Source: Streptomyces jeddahensis
Lineage (GTDB): Bacteria > Actinomycetota > Actinomycetes > Streptomycetales > Streptomycetaceae
Assembly: GCF_001642995.1 (NCBI RefSeq)
Contig: NZ_LOHS01000089.1
Coordinates: forward strand, 1 to 64,000
DNA length: 64,000 nt
Direction: 5' to 3'
In this document: positions 8,619-17,807 of the stretch, piece by piece
Position numbering within the stretch: position 1 is the first letter of the stretch
How the letters are laid out: every line of letters starts with the position of its first letter
Made by a program: the position numbers and the translations under genes
Notes under the pieces: model-generated
What the model saw: the letters and a program-made list of their open reading frames with translations, nothing else
Told to the model about the DNA's origin: nothing
Database searches by the model: none

Positions 8619-10415
8619 TCAGAACCACTCGGGCCGGCTGTCGGCAGCGGTGCGATCCAGGCTGTCGAGCAGGTCGAACTGCGGACCCGTCCGCGGCAGT
8701 TCCACTCGGAAGAAGTAACGGGCCGCCTGTCGCTTGCCCTCGTGGAAGTCGTCCGCGCCGTCCTCGAGTGCGAGGAACTGCTCCAGCCAGATCCAGGCCA
8801 GCACCACGTGGCCGACGGCTTCCAGGTACACGGAGGCGTTGGCCAGGGCGGTCGCCGGGTCTCCGGTCGACCACAGCGTGGCCGTGGTCCGCTCGACGCG
8901 GGCTGCGGCCTGCTCCAGACGGGCGGCCAAGTCGGCCGCCTCGCCACCGGCCGCCGTGGCCCGGGCGGCGGTCGCCGACAGGGTCTCGAGGAGCAGCCTC
9001 AGGCCCGCACCGCCGTTCATGACGACCTTGCGGCCGAGCAGGTCGAGGCCCTGGATGCCGTGGGTGCCCTCGTGGATGGGGTTGAGGCGGTTGTCCCGGT
9101 AGAACTGCTCGACGTTGTACTCGCGGGTGTAGCCGTAGCCGCCGTGCACCTGGATGGCGAGGTCGTTGGCGGCCAGGCACCACTGCGACGGCCAGCTCTT
9201 GGCGATGGGGGTCAGGACGTCGAGCAGCAGCCGGGCGCGAGCGCGTTCGGACTCCTCCTCGGCGGTGCGCTCCTCGTCGAGGAGGCGGCTGCAGTAGAGG
9301 CTGAGCGCGAGGGCGCCCTCCACATAGCTCTTCTGCGCCAGCAGCATCCTGCGCACGTCAGCGTGCTCGATGATCGGGACCTGCGGGGCGGTCGCGTCCT
9401 TGCCGGTCAGCGGGCGGCCCTGCGGGCGGGTGCGGGCGTAGTCGAGGGCGTGCAGATAGCCGGTGTAGCCGAGCGCCGTGGCGCCGAGTCCGACGCCGAT
9501 GCGGGCCTCGTTCATCATGTGGAACATGTACGCGAGCCCGTGGTGGGCCTCGCCGACCAGGTAGCCGACCGCGCCGGGGGCGCCGCCCGGCGTGTGCCGG
9601 CCCTCGCCGAAGTTGAGCAGGGTGTTGGTGGTGCCGCGGTAGCCCATCTTGTGGTTGAGGCCGGCGAGGACCACGTCGTTACGCTCGCCCAAGGTGCCGT
9701 CGGGCTCGACCAGGAACTTGGGCACGATGAACAGCGAGATGCCCTTCACGCCCGCCGGGCCGCCGGGGATCTTGGCCAGCACCAGGTGGACGATGTTCTC
9801 GCTGAGTTCGTGGTCGCCACCGGAGATCCACATCTTGGTGCCGGTGATCCGGTACGTACCGTCGGCCTCCGGCACTGCCCGCGTGGTGATGTCGGCCAGC
9901 GAGGACCCCGCCTGCGGCTCCGAGAGGCACATGGTGCCGAAGAAGCGGCCCTCGACCATCGGCCGCACGTAGGTGTCGACCTGCTCCTTGCTGCCGTGCG
10001 CCTGGAGCAGGTTGGCGTTGCCGATGGTGAGGAACGGATAGGCGGCGGTGCCGACGTTGGCGGCCTGGAACCAGGCCGTGCAGGCGTTGGCGACGACGGT
10101 GGGCAGCTGCTGCCCGCCGACCTCGTAGTCCATGGCGGCGCCGGTCAGTCCGGCCCCGGCGAAGACCCGCAGGGCCTCCTTGACCTCCGGGATGATGTGC
10201 ACCCGCTCGCCGTCGAAGCGGGGCTCCTCCGCGTCGTTCTGCTTGTTGTGCGGGGCGAAGTGCCGGGTCGCGATGGACTCGCTGAGGTCCAGCACCGCGT
10301 CGAAGGTGTGCCGGTCGTGGTCGGCGTAGCGGGGCCGGCGGGTCAGGGCCGTGACGTCCAGCCAGTCGTGGAGCAGGAAGTCCAGGTCGCGGCGCGAGAG
10401 CAGCAGAGAGTCCAT
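8619..10415 (-). CDS. Acyl-CoA dehydrogenase, long form (about 600 residues)
   Basis: The 598-residue flavoprotein belongs to the long acyl-CoA dehydrogenase subgroup that includes DmdC-like enzymes. FAD/substrate motifs FGTMCLSEPQAGSS and TGTKMWISGGDH lie in the middle, FHMMNEARIGVG about residue 305, and VHGGYGYTREYNVEQFYRD near 435. The likely catalytic base is the Glu in NPIHEGTHGIQGLDLLGRK. It would oxidise an acyl-CoA to the 2-enoyl-CoA; the natural acyl chain cannot be read. The C-terminal 120 residues form the extra helical domain of this subgroup. It lies 94 bp downstream of an SDR gene on the same strand and probably shares its promoter. Confidence 0.92.
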   Translation of the reverse strand: MDSLLLSRRDLDFLLHDWLDVTALTRRPRYADHDRHTFDAVLDLSESIATRHFAPHNKQNDAEEPRFDGERVHIIPEVKEALRVFAGAGLTGAAMDYEVGGQQLPTVVANACTAWFQAANVGTAAYPFLTIGNANLLQAHGSKEQVDTYVRPMVEGRFFGTMCLSEPQAGSSLADITTRAVPEADGTYRITGTKMWISGGDHELSENIVHLVLAKIPGGPAGVKGISLFIVPKFLVEPDGTLGERNDVVLAGLNHKMGYRGTTNTLLNFGEGRHTPGGAPGAVGYLVGEAHHGLAYMFHMMNEARIGVGLGATALGYTGYLHALDYARTRPQGRPLTGKDATAPQVPIIEHADVRRMLLAQKSYVEGALALSLYCSRLLDEERTAEEESERARARLLLDVLTPIAKSWPSQWCLAANDLAIQVHGGYGYTREYNVEQFYRDNRLNPIHEGTHGIQGLDLLGRKVVMNGGAGLRLLLETLSATAARATAAGGEAADLAARLEQAAARVERTTATLWSTGDPATALANASVYLEAVGHVVLAWIWLEQFLALEDGADDFHEGKRQAARYFFRVELPRTGPQFDLLDSLDRTAADSRPEWF

Positions 10416-10475
10416 GGCATCGGTCCGATCGGGAGGGCGGCGGAAAGGAGGAAAGGGCGTACGAGTACGAGTCCG

Positions 10476-10525
10476 GGCGGCGGTTCAGACGGTGGTGCCG
10501 GGCGGCGGTTCAGACCGTGGTGCCG
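10476..10525. repeat. 25-bp tandem duplication at the end of the SDR gene
   Basis: The unit ggcggcggttcagac plus gtggtgccg occurs twice head to tail with one G/C difference. The right copy holds the last codons and stop of the SDR gene; the left copy is the non-coding leftover. It looks like a replication-slippage duplication. Confidence 0.8.
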
Positions 10526-11289
10526 ATGCCGCCGTCGACGGGGATCACCGCGCCGGTGACGTACGCTCCGGCCCGGCTGGACAGGTAGACCGCGACGCCG
10601 GCCATGTCGTCAGGGCGTCCGATCCGGCGCAGTGGAGCGGCCTCGGCCACGGCGTCGCCGTGTGCCTTCAGCGTGGCGGCCATCATCTTGGACTCGAACG
10701 GACCGGGGGCGATCGCGTTGACGGTGATGCCCTGCGGGCCGAGTTCCTTGGCCAGTACCCGGGTCAGGTGGTGCAGCCCTGCCTTGCTCGCCGCGTAGGA
10801 GTAGGTCGGCAGGGCGCTCACGTGGAGCCCGTCGATGGAGCCGACGTTGATCACGCGCGCCGGGTCGTCATGGGAGCCGGCCTTGCGCAGCAGCGGCAGC
10901 AGCGCCTGGGTCAGCAGGAAGGGGCTGCGCAGGTTGAGGTCCATCACCTTGTCCCAGCCGCTGACCGGGAACTCGTCCAGCGGAGCGCCCCAGGTCGCGC
11001 CGGCGTTGTTGACCAGGATGTGCAGCCGGTCCTTCCGATCGGCGATCTCCGCGGCGAGCCGGTGGCACTCCTCCTCCCGCGACAGGTCCGCGGGCAGTGC
11101 GATCGCCTCGATCGACTCGCCGAGCGCGGAGAGCTCCTGCACGGCTTCCTCGCAGGCGGCGGCGTTACGGGAACTGACGTAGACCCGGGCCCCGGCTTCG
11201 ACCAGTCCGCGGGCGATCATCAGGCCGATGCCGCGGGACCCTCCGGTGACCAGGGCGGTTTTGCCGGAGACGGAGAACAGTGAGGTCAC
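10510..11289 (-). CDS. SDR family NAD(P)-dependent oxidoreductase
   Basis: The 259-residue classical short-chain dehydrogenase has the dinucleotide motif TGGSRGIG near residue 14, NNAGATW near 97, the catalytic Ser in NVGSIDG and the Tyr/Lys pair in YSYAASK. PVDGGIGTTV ends the protein. Such enzymes reduce or oxidise a hydroxy/keto group. The acyl-CoA dehydrogenase partner suggests 3-hydroxyacyl or related CoA substrates, but this is inference. The GTG at 11289 is preferred over upstream starts because GGAG lies 8 bp before it. A symmetric operator 75 bp upstream probably controls the pair. Confidence 0.9.
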   Translation of the reverse strand: MTSLFSVSGKTALVTGGSRGIGLMIARGLVEAGARVYVSSRNAAACEEAVQELSALGESIEAIALPADLSREEECHRLAAEIADRKDRLHILVNNAGATWGAPLDEFPVSGWDKVMDLNLRSPFLLTQALLPLLRKAGSHDDPARVINVGSIDGLHVSALPTYSYAASKAGLHHLTRVLAKELGPQGITVNAIAPGPFESKMMAATLKAHGDAVAEAAPLRRIGRPDDMAGVAVYLSSRAGAYVTGAVIPVDGGIGTTV

Positions 11290-11363
11290 GGCGGACTCCA
11301 GGGGTGGTGATCGGCGGGGTTCGGCGGTGATTGGGTCAGGCGGGCGCAAGAGCCAGCTGGATA

Positions 11364-11379
11364 CTAAGCGGTTGCTTAG
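11364..11379. promoter_or_regulatory. Palindromic operator ctaagcggttgcttag
   Basis: Perfect 6-bp arms flank a 4-bp spacer, between the divergent SDR and polysaccharide deacetylase genes. Symmetric CTAAGC/GCTTAG boxes are the type bound by TetR-family regulators of acyl-CoA metabolism. No regulator gene is adjacent. Confidence 0.6.
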
Positions 11380-11398
11380 GAGCCGTCAACCGTCAGGC

Positions 11399-11440
11399 CT
11401 CTGTGCGACCGGAGCCGGGCTCTGCGCGACCGGAGCAGGG
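11399..11440. repeat. 21-bp tandem duplication before the deacetylase gene
   Basis: Units ctctgtgcgaccggagccggg and ctctgcgcgaccggagcaggg differ at two positions and lie head to tail in the 5' region of the NodB gene. The second ends 16 bp before the chosen start. Confidence 0.75.
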
Positions 11441-11456
11441 CGGCAATACTGAGTCC

Positions 11457-12182
11457 GTGTCGGCGTTCTTCCCTGGAAACGCAGCGGTCGCCGTCAGCCT
11501 GTCGTTCGACGACGCCCGAGAGAGCCAGCTGCAGGGAGCGCGGATTCTCGACGAGCACGGGATCCGGGCGAGCTTCTACGTCCTGCCCTCCGGAATCGCC
11601 GCAGCACCCGACCGCTGGTCCTCGGTGGCCTCGGCGGGCCATGAGATCGGCAACCACACCAGGACGCATCCGTGCAGCGGGAACTACGCGTTCTCGCGCA
11701 CCAACGCGCTCGAGGACAAGACCATGGAGGACATCGCCGCCGACATCGACGAGGCCGGCCGGATGATCGAGGCCATGCTCGGTGTGAGACCGACGACGTT
11801 CGCCTACCCGTGCGGCCAGTCCTTCATCGGCCGGGGGTCCCGACGGCGCAGCTACGTCCCGCTCGTCGCGGAGCGCTTCGTCGCGGGACGTGGCTACGGG
11901 GGCGAGACCGGCAACATGCCGGACGTCTGCGATCTGGCGCACCTGGACGCGTACGTCATCGACGGGCTCAACGCCGACACGCTCATGTCCCTGGTGGACG
12001 GAGGTATGGCCCGCGGCGAGTGGGTGATCATGGCGGGCCACGACATCGGCAGCGACGGCCCGCAGACCGTCAGCGCGCGCGACCTGTCGGAGTTCTGCCG
12101 TCGGCTGGCGCGCGACCCCCGCATCTGGGTGGCACCCGTGGCCGAGGTCGCCGAGCACGCGCGGGCGGCTCGCGCGCACTGA
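11457..12182 (+). CDS. Polysaccharide deacetylase (NodB domain)
   Basis: The 241-residue protein is a NodB-homology carbohydrate esterase (CE4-like). Motif 1 is SLSFDDA (catalytic and metal Asp near residue 19-20) and motif 2 is GHEIGNHTRTHP, giving the two metal His residues. PTTFAYPCGQ follows and IMAGHDIG near residue 196 supplies the late His motif. It should remove acetyl groups from an N-acetylated sugar. No signal peptide or anchor is visible, unusual for cell-wall deacetylases, so a cytosolic substrate or a mis-set start is possible. GTG 11457 was chosen because similarity begins just after it; the ribosome site is weak. Confidence 0.8.
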   Translation: MSAFFPGNAAVAVSLSFDDARESQLQGARILDEHGIRASFYVLPSGIAAAPDRWSSVASAGHEIGNHTRTHPCSGNYAFSRTNALEDKTMEDIAADIDEAGRMIEAMLGVRPTTFAYPCGQSFIGRGSRRRSYVPLVAERFVAGRGYGGETGNMPDVCDLAHLDAYVIDGLNADTLMSLVDGGMARGEWVIMAGHDIGSDGPQTVSARDLSEFCRRLARDPRIWVAPVAEVAEHARAARAH

Positions 12183-12423
12183 CTGGGCGGGGAGCGGTCC
12201 GCGGTCCCGGTCGAGCAACCCCCCTTGGTGCAGAGGGCGCCGGAAGCGATGAGGCGGAGTCACTCACGCCCCCGCGAACTGCTCACAACCCCGCGGAACC
12301 ACACACGCCTCGTCCGGCATCTTGGTCAACAGCAGTACAAACCAAGGCGGTTAGGCGACATTTCCTGATCAGCTCACAGACCGAGCGAGATCGAGCAAGA
12401 ACACCCAGCCCAGGAGGCAGTAG

Positions 12424-13350
12424 TTGAGCACCAAGACAGGACCCCAGCGTTTCCCGGGCGCGAGCCGTGCCAACTGGTACCAGGACGACTTCGGCGGTGA
12501 CGCGATGGAGGTCAACGTCGTCGTTCTGCACACCACCGAAGGCCGCACCCTGCCCGGCTACGGCGGTGGTTCCTCGGCGCCGAATCTGACGGCGGTGCCT
12601 GATCTGGGTGCCAAGAAGTTCAAGTGGTATCAGCACTTCGACATCGAGACCTCGTCCAGAGCACTGGTCAACCTGCGCGGCGGCGTCGAGACGAACACCC
12701 TCAACGTGTGCCAGGTCGAGCTGGTCGGCACCTGCAGCCCGAAGACGCATGAGCAGTGGAAGGCCGCCGGCCAGGAGCACATCTACTGGCCGGACGCCCC
12801 CGATTGGGCGCTGCGCGGCATAGCGCGGTTCCTGGCGTGGATGCACGAGGAGCACGGCGTACCTCTGTCCGGCCCGAAGCAGTGGCCCGCGTACCCGGCG
12901 TCGTACGGGAACGGCGAGGGTCAGCGCATGACCGGCGCCGAGTGGAACGCGTTCAAGGGCGTGTGCGGGCACATGCACGTGCCCGAGAACACGCACGGCG
13001 ACCCGGGGGCGATCGACTTCTCCAGGATCATCAAGTACGCCAAGGCCGAGCTGGATCTCGGCGACGACGCCCCGGAGGACGACACGCCCTCGACGCCGTC
13101 CAAGCCGGCCGTCCCCGTGTTCCCCGGCCGCAAGTACTTCCGCGACGGGGCCTCGAACACGTACGTCCTCCAGCTCGGCAAGCAGCTGGTGAAGCGCGGC
13201 TTCGGCGACCACTACAAGGTGGGCCCGAGCAGGACGTGGAGTGAGGCGGACCGGTTGAACGTGCGCGACTTCCAGAAGTCCCGCAAGGAGTTGCGCGGCG
13301 ACGCCGACGGGTACCCGGGCCCGCTGACCTGGCGCCTGCTGTTCTCCTGA
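12424..13350 (+). CDS. Endolysin-like N-acetylmuramoyl-L-alanine amidase with peptidoglycan-binding domain
   Basis: The 308-residue protein starts with TTG behind a clear ggagg ribosome site. Residues 25-210 resemble amidase_2-type enzymes: VVVLHTTEG supplies the first zinc His, and CGHMHVPENTHGDPG contains the later His and Asp. A Pro/Asp/Ser linker (DDTPSTPSKPAVP) leads to a C-terminal peptidoglycan-binding repeat with DADGYPGPLTWRLL. It would cut the bond between muramic acid and the stem peptide. There is no signal peptide, as in phage endolysins, suggesting phage ancestry or export by another route. No other phage genes are near. The 240-bp gap before it holds no gene. Confidence 0.82.
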   Translation: MSTKTGPQRFPGASRANWYQDDFGGDAMEVNVVVLHTTEGRTLPGYGGGSSAPNLTAVPDLGAKKFKWYQHFDIETSSRALVNLRGGVETNTLNVCQVELVGTCSPKTHEQWKAAGQEHIYWPDAPDWALRGIARFLAWMHEEHGVPLSGPKQWPAYPASYGNGEGQRMTGAEWNAFKGVCGHMHVPENTHGDPGAIDFSRIIKYAKAELDLGDDAPEDDTPSTPSKPAVPVFPGRKYFRDGASNTYVLQLGKQLVKRGFGDHYKVGPSRTWSEADRLNVRDFQKSRKELRGDADGYPGPLTWRLLFS

Positions 13351-13457
13351 GCTCTCCTGAGCCACGAACGCGGAGCCCCGCCGGTCTCCGATGTCACCGG
13401 TCCGGCGCGCGTCGGGCGCCGGACCGGTCGCCGTCCAGGTCACCCTCACCCGCGGGC

Positions 13458-14158
13458 TCACGCGTACGCGCGGGCCTGGGCGGTGTAGAGCTCGGCGTAG
13501 GCGCCACCCGCGGCGAGGAGTTCGGCGTGCGTGCCGTGCTCGACGACGCGGCCGCCGTCGCCGACCGCGATGCGGTCGGTCATGTGGACGGTCGAGAAGC
13601 GGTGTGAGACCAGGATGGTGATCGCACCGCGCTCGCCGGCGGCTTCGCGGGCGTGGGCGATGAACTGCTCGAACAGCTCGTGCTCGGCCTGGGGGTCGAG
13701 GGCGGAGGTGGGCTCGTCGAGTACGAGCAGGAGCGGGGATGTGCGCAGAGCAGGCCGCGGGCGAGTGCCAGCTTCTGCCACTGGCCGTGGGACAGGTCGG
13801 CGCCCTCGAAGACCGTGCCGAGCTGGGAGTCGAGGCCGTTCGGAAGGGCGTCGACGAGGGGGCGTGCCTGCTGGACCAGGAGCGCGAGACCGAGAGCGGC
13901 CAGGTACGGCAACAGCGCCACCACCTCGGCGCCCTGCGCCGCGCGGTCGACGACCTCGGCGGTGAGCAGGGCGAGCGCGGGCATCGCGAGGGCGGAGCCG
14001 AGGGTGAGGCCCGCCAGGCCGAGCAGCGCGCCGCTCCCGGCGTGCCGCAGCAGGGCGAGGAGACGCAGCCGCTCGGCCAGCATGGCCCGCAGCTCGCGGG
14101 GGCGGAGGGGGCCGAGGGTGAGACGAGGATCGGGGGGGACGGGCGGCGCTGTCGTCAT
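13458..14158 (-). pseudogene. ABC exporter remnant with internal deletion and frameshift
   Basis: The N-terminal part (start ATG 14158) has exporter-like membrane helices (LLGLAGLTLGSALAMPALALL). It then jumps directly into the ATPase signature region LSHGQWQKLALARGLL, so the rest of the membrane domain, Walker A and Q-loop are missing. Just after the signature, near 13735, the frame breaks. Another frame continues with Walker B LLLVLDEPTSALD, switch VSHRFSTVH and the normal end EHGTHAELLAAGGAY. An ATPase without Walker A cannot work. The order of the pieces shows a once complete gene reduced by a deletion of roughly 1 kb. Confidence 0.85.
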
Positions 14159-14416
14159 CTGCGGCGGCTCCGGGACGCGTTGGATCCGCTGCAGCGGAGC
14201 CTTGATTTTGCTGCTTGCCTGGCCGATAACACTGTTCGTCAGACAAGGGACCACGCCAGGCGGTCCTGCCCGGGTAAGGACCTTGCGGGTAAGGACCTTA
14301 CGAGGGTAAGGGCCTCCCTACACGGGCAGATGGCAAAGCCCGATCGGACTGGTGCGCCGTGCGGGATTCCGGTGGACACTGGCCGATGGTCCCCGTTGGA
14401 CGACAGGGGAGAGACC

Positions 14417-15655
14417 ATGTCACAGCGCAGTGACCTCAGGCGTCGCAGGGCCGAGCTGGAGGACGAGTGGTCCCGGTGGGTGCCGCGGATGAAGGCGGCG
14501 CGCTGGTCCCCGACCGGTTCCGGAGCTCTGCGGTCCGAGGTCACCGAGTCGTGGGTCCGCTCCCTCGTCAGCGTCGATCCGGGCCGGGACAGCGCGCCTG
14601 TCTCCGACGGGGGCGCGCTGCGTCAGCGCTGGGCGGTCTCCCCGCTGCGCCGGCCGGTCGACGACCTGTCCGACGAGCTGCGCAGCATCGCAGAGGACGC
14701 GGGATTCGTCACAGCCGTCACCGACGAGTCCGGAACCATCCTGTGGACGTGCGGCGGCCGCACCATGCGGCGGCGCGCAGAGCAGGTCAACTTCGCGCCG
14801 GGCGAGCGCTGGGACGAGGAGGCCATGGGCACCAACGCCCTCTCCCTCGCGCTGCGCACCGGCCGTCCCAGCAGTGTCTTCTCCGCAGAACACCTGGTGA
14901 CCGCGCTGCACGGCTGGGTTTGCTACTGCGCGCCGGTCCACGCCCCCGACGGGCGGATCCTGGGCGTACTCGACCTGTCCACCACCTGGGACCGCTCGCA
15001 CCCGCTGGCCATGTCCACTGTGCGGACGCTGGTGTCCACGATCGAGACCAGGCTCCGCACCGAGCTGCCCGCGCAGGGCGACCGGGACGGCACTCCGGTT
15101 CGGCTGACCTGCATGGGCACCGAGGAAGCCGCCAAGGGCGGTCGGCCGCTGGCGCTGCGTCCGCGCCAGCTGGAGATCCTCACGCTCCTCGCGCTGGAGC
15201 CGGACGGCTTCGCACCGGACCGGCTGCGCGAGGCGCTGTACGGTGAACGGCCCGTCACCGCCTCCACGTTCAAGGCCGAGATCTCCCATCTGCGCCGGGC
15301 GCTCGGCGGCGGCATCACCCCCCGTCGGTACGCGCTGACCGCACCGATCTCCTGTGACGCCGTCGACGTGCTGTGTGCTCTGGAGAGGGGCGACACGGCG
15401 ACCGCCCTGCGCCATTACCGCGGACCGCTGCTCCCCCGGTCCGAGGCACCGGGGATCGTCGAATGGCGCGCCCGGCTGGAGGTCACCGTGCGCGAGGCCG
15501 TACTGGCCAGCGCTCGCCCCGAGCACGCCCTGCGCTACGGCGAGCGGGCACCGTACGACGCGGAGGTCCACGAGCACGCGCTGCATCTGCTGGGCCCGGG
15601 CGACGCGCGCCGGGCCATCGCGGCCGGACGGCTGAGCACCGCCCTGCGCGACTGA
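14417..15655 (+). CDS. GAF-domain regulator with C-terminal winged-helix domain
   Basis: The 412-residue protein opens with a helical region (ESWVRSLVSVDP), then an AcoR-type GAF sensor with GERWDEEAMGTNA near residue 140, SAEHLVTALHGWVCYCAP and ILGVLDLSTTWD. After residue 250 it has an OmpR/SARP-like winged helix (ALRPRQLEILTLLAL, TVTASTFKAEISHLRRAL) in place of the sigma-54 ATPase of true AcoR proteins. It should sense a small molecule and activate transcription. It sits 150 bp upstream of the aldehyde dehydrogenase gene on the same strand, the likely target. ATG 14417 follows ggggagag. Confidence 0.85.
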   Translation: MSQRSDLRRRRAELEDEWSRWVPRMKAARWSPTGSGALRSEVTESWVRSLVSVDPGRDSAPVSDGGALRQRWAVSPLRRPVDDLSDELRSIAEDAGFVTAVTDESGTILWTCGGRTMRRRAEQVNFAPGERWDEEAMGTNALSLALRTGRPSSVFSAEHLVTALHGWVCYCAPVHAPDGRILGVLDLSTTWDRSHPLAMSTVRTLVSTIETRLRTELPAQGDRDGTPVRLTCMGTEEAAKGGRPLALRPRQLEILTLLALEPDGFAPDRLREALYGERPVTASTFKAEISHLRRALGGGITPRRYALTAPISCDAVDVLCALERGDTATALRHYRGPLLPRSEAPGIVEWRARLEVTVREAVLASARPEHALRYGERAPYDAEVHEHALHLLGPGDARRAIAAGRLSTALRD

Positions 15656-15805
15656 ACCCGTACGAACCCTCGCGACTGACAGGCCGCCGGGGCGCACGGG
15701 CGGCCGGCGCGCCAACCTGACGCCAACCTCTCGGGATCAGAGTGAACCGCACACGGCGGCCCGGGCCGCCGTACGACCGCACTCGCATCACCGAGGAGAG
15801 CCGCC

Positions 15806-17322
<1,517 letters not shown>

Positions 17323-17323
<1 letters not shown>

Positions 17324-17727
17324 TGAGCGCCCGCACCAGGCGCGTCGAACTCACCGAGGCCGCCGGGGACCTGGTGCGGCAACTGGTCGCCCGGCACGGC
17401 CCGGTGATGTTCCACCAGTCCGGTGGCTGCTGCGACGGCAGTGCGCCCATGTGCTATCCGCGCGGGGAGTTCCGGGTCGGTGCTTCGGACGTGCTGCTGG
17501 GCCATGTCGGCGGTGACACCCCGTTCTGGATGAGCGCCGACCAGTACCAGTACTGGCGGCACACACACCTCACGGTCGACGTGGTCCCGGGCCGGGGCAG
17601 CGGCTTCTCGCTCGAGGCTCCCGAGGGCGTGCGCTTCCTGCTCCGCTCCCGGCTGATGACGGACGAGGAGTGGGAGCGCATCGAGGGGGAGCCGCCGCTT
17701 CCGACCGGTGCCGAAGTGTCGGAATGA
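17323..17727 (+). CDS. DUF779 family protein, partner of aldehyde dehydrogenase
   Basis: The 134-residue protein has the DUF779 signature MFHQSGGCCDGSAPMCYP near residues 26-43, with three Cys residues, and ends in a conserved FLLRSRLMTDEEW segment. DUF779 genes habitually follow ExaC-type aldehyde dehydrogenase genes. Function is unestablished; a metal- or redox-linked accessory role fits the Cys cluster but is inference. Its ATG shares a base with the dehydrogenase stop (TGATG). A strong hairpin follows. Confidence 0.88.
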
Positions 17728-17741
17728 TCTCGCAGGTCGGC

Positions 17742-17769
17742 GGGGCAGGACACCCAGGTGTCCTGCCCC
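17742..17769. terminator. Bidirectional terminator between DUF779 and pyruvate carboxylase genes
   Basis: Arms ggggcaggacacc and ggtgtcctgcccc are perfect 13-bp complements with almost no loop. They sit between two convergent genes and could stop transcription from both sides. Confidence 0.8.
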
Positions 17770-17807
17770 CGGCCCGCAAAGTCCGGCCTGCAGCCGCGCG
17801 ATACGGA

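Noticed and set aside
8241..10559. Long open frame (about 770 codons) opposite the acyl-CoA dehydrogenase gene
   Set aside because: It is the G+C-driven shadow of the real minus-strand gene: it has no family motif and unnatural composition. The same holds for long frames opposite pyruvate carboxylase (18546-20213), the sialidase-fold gene (33774-35744) and the ABC exporter (6310-7539).
13739..14416. Extended N-terminus for the GAF regulator
   Set aside because: The frame is open upstream, but that part is antisense to the ABC exporter remnant and has no family similarity. The ATG at 14417 has a good ribosome site.
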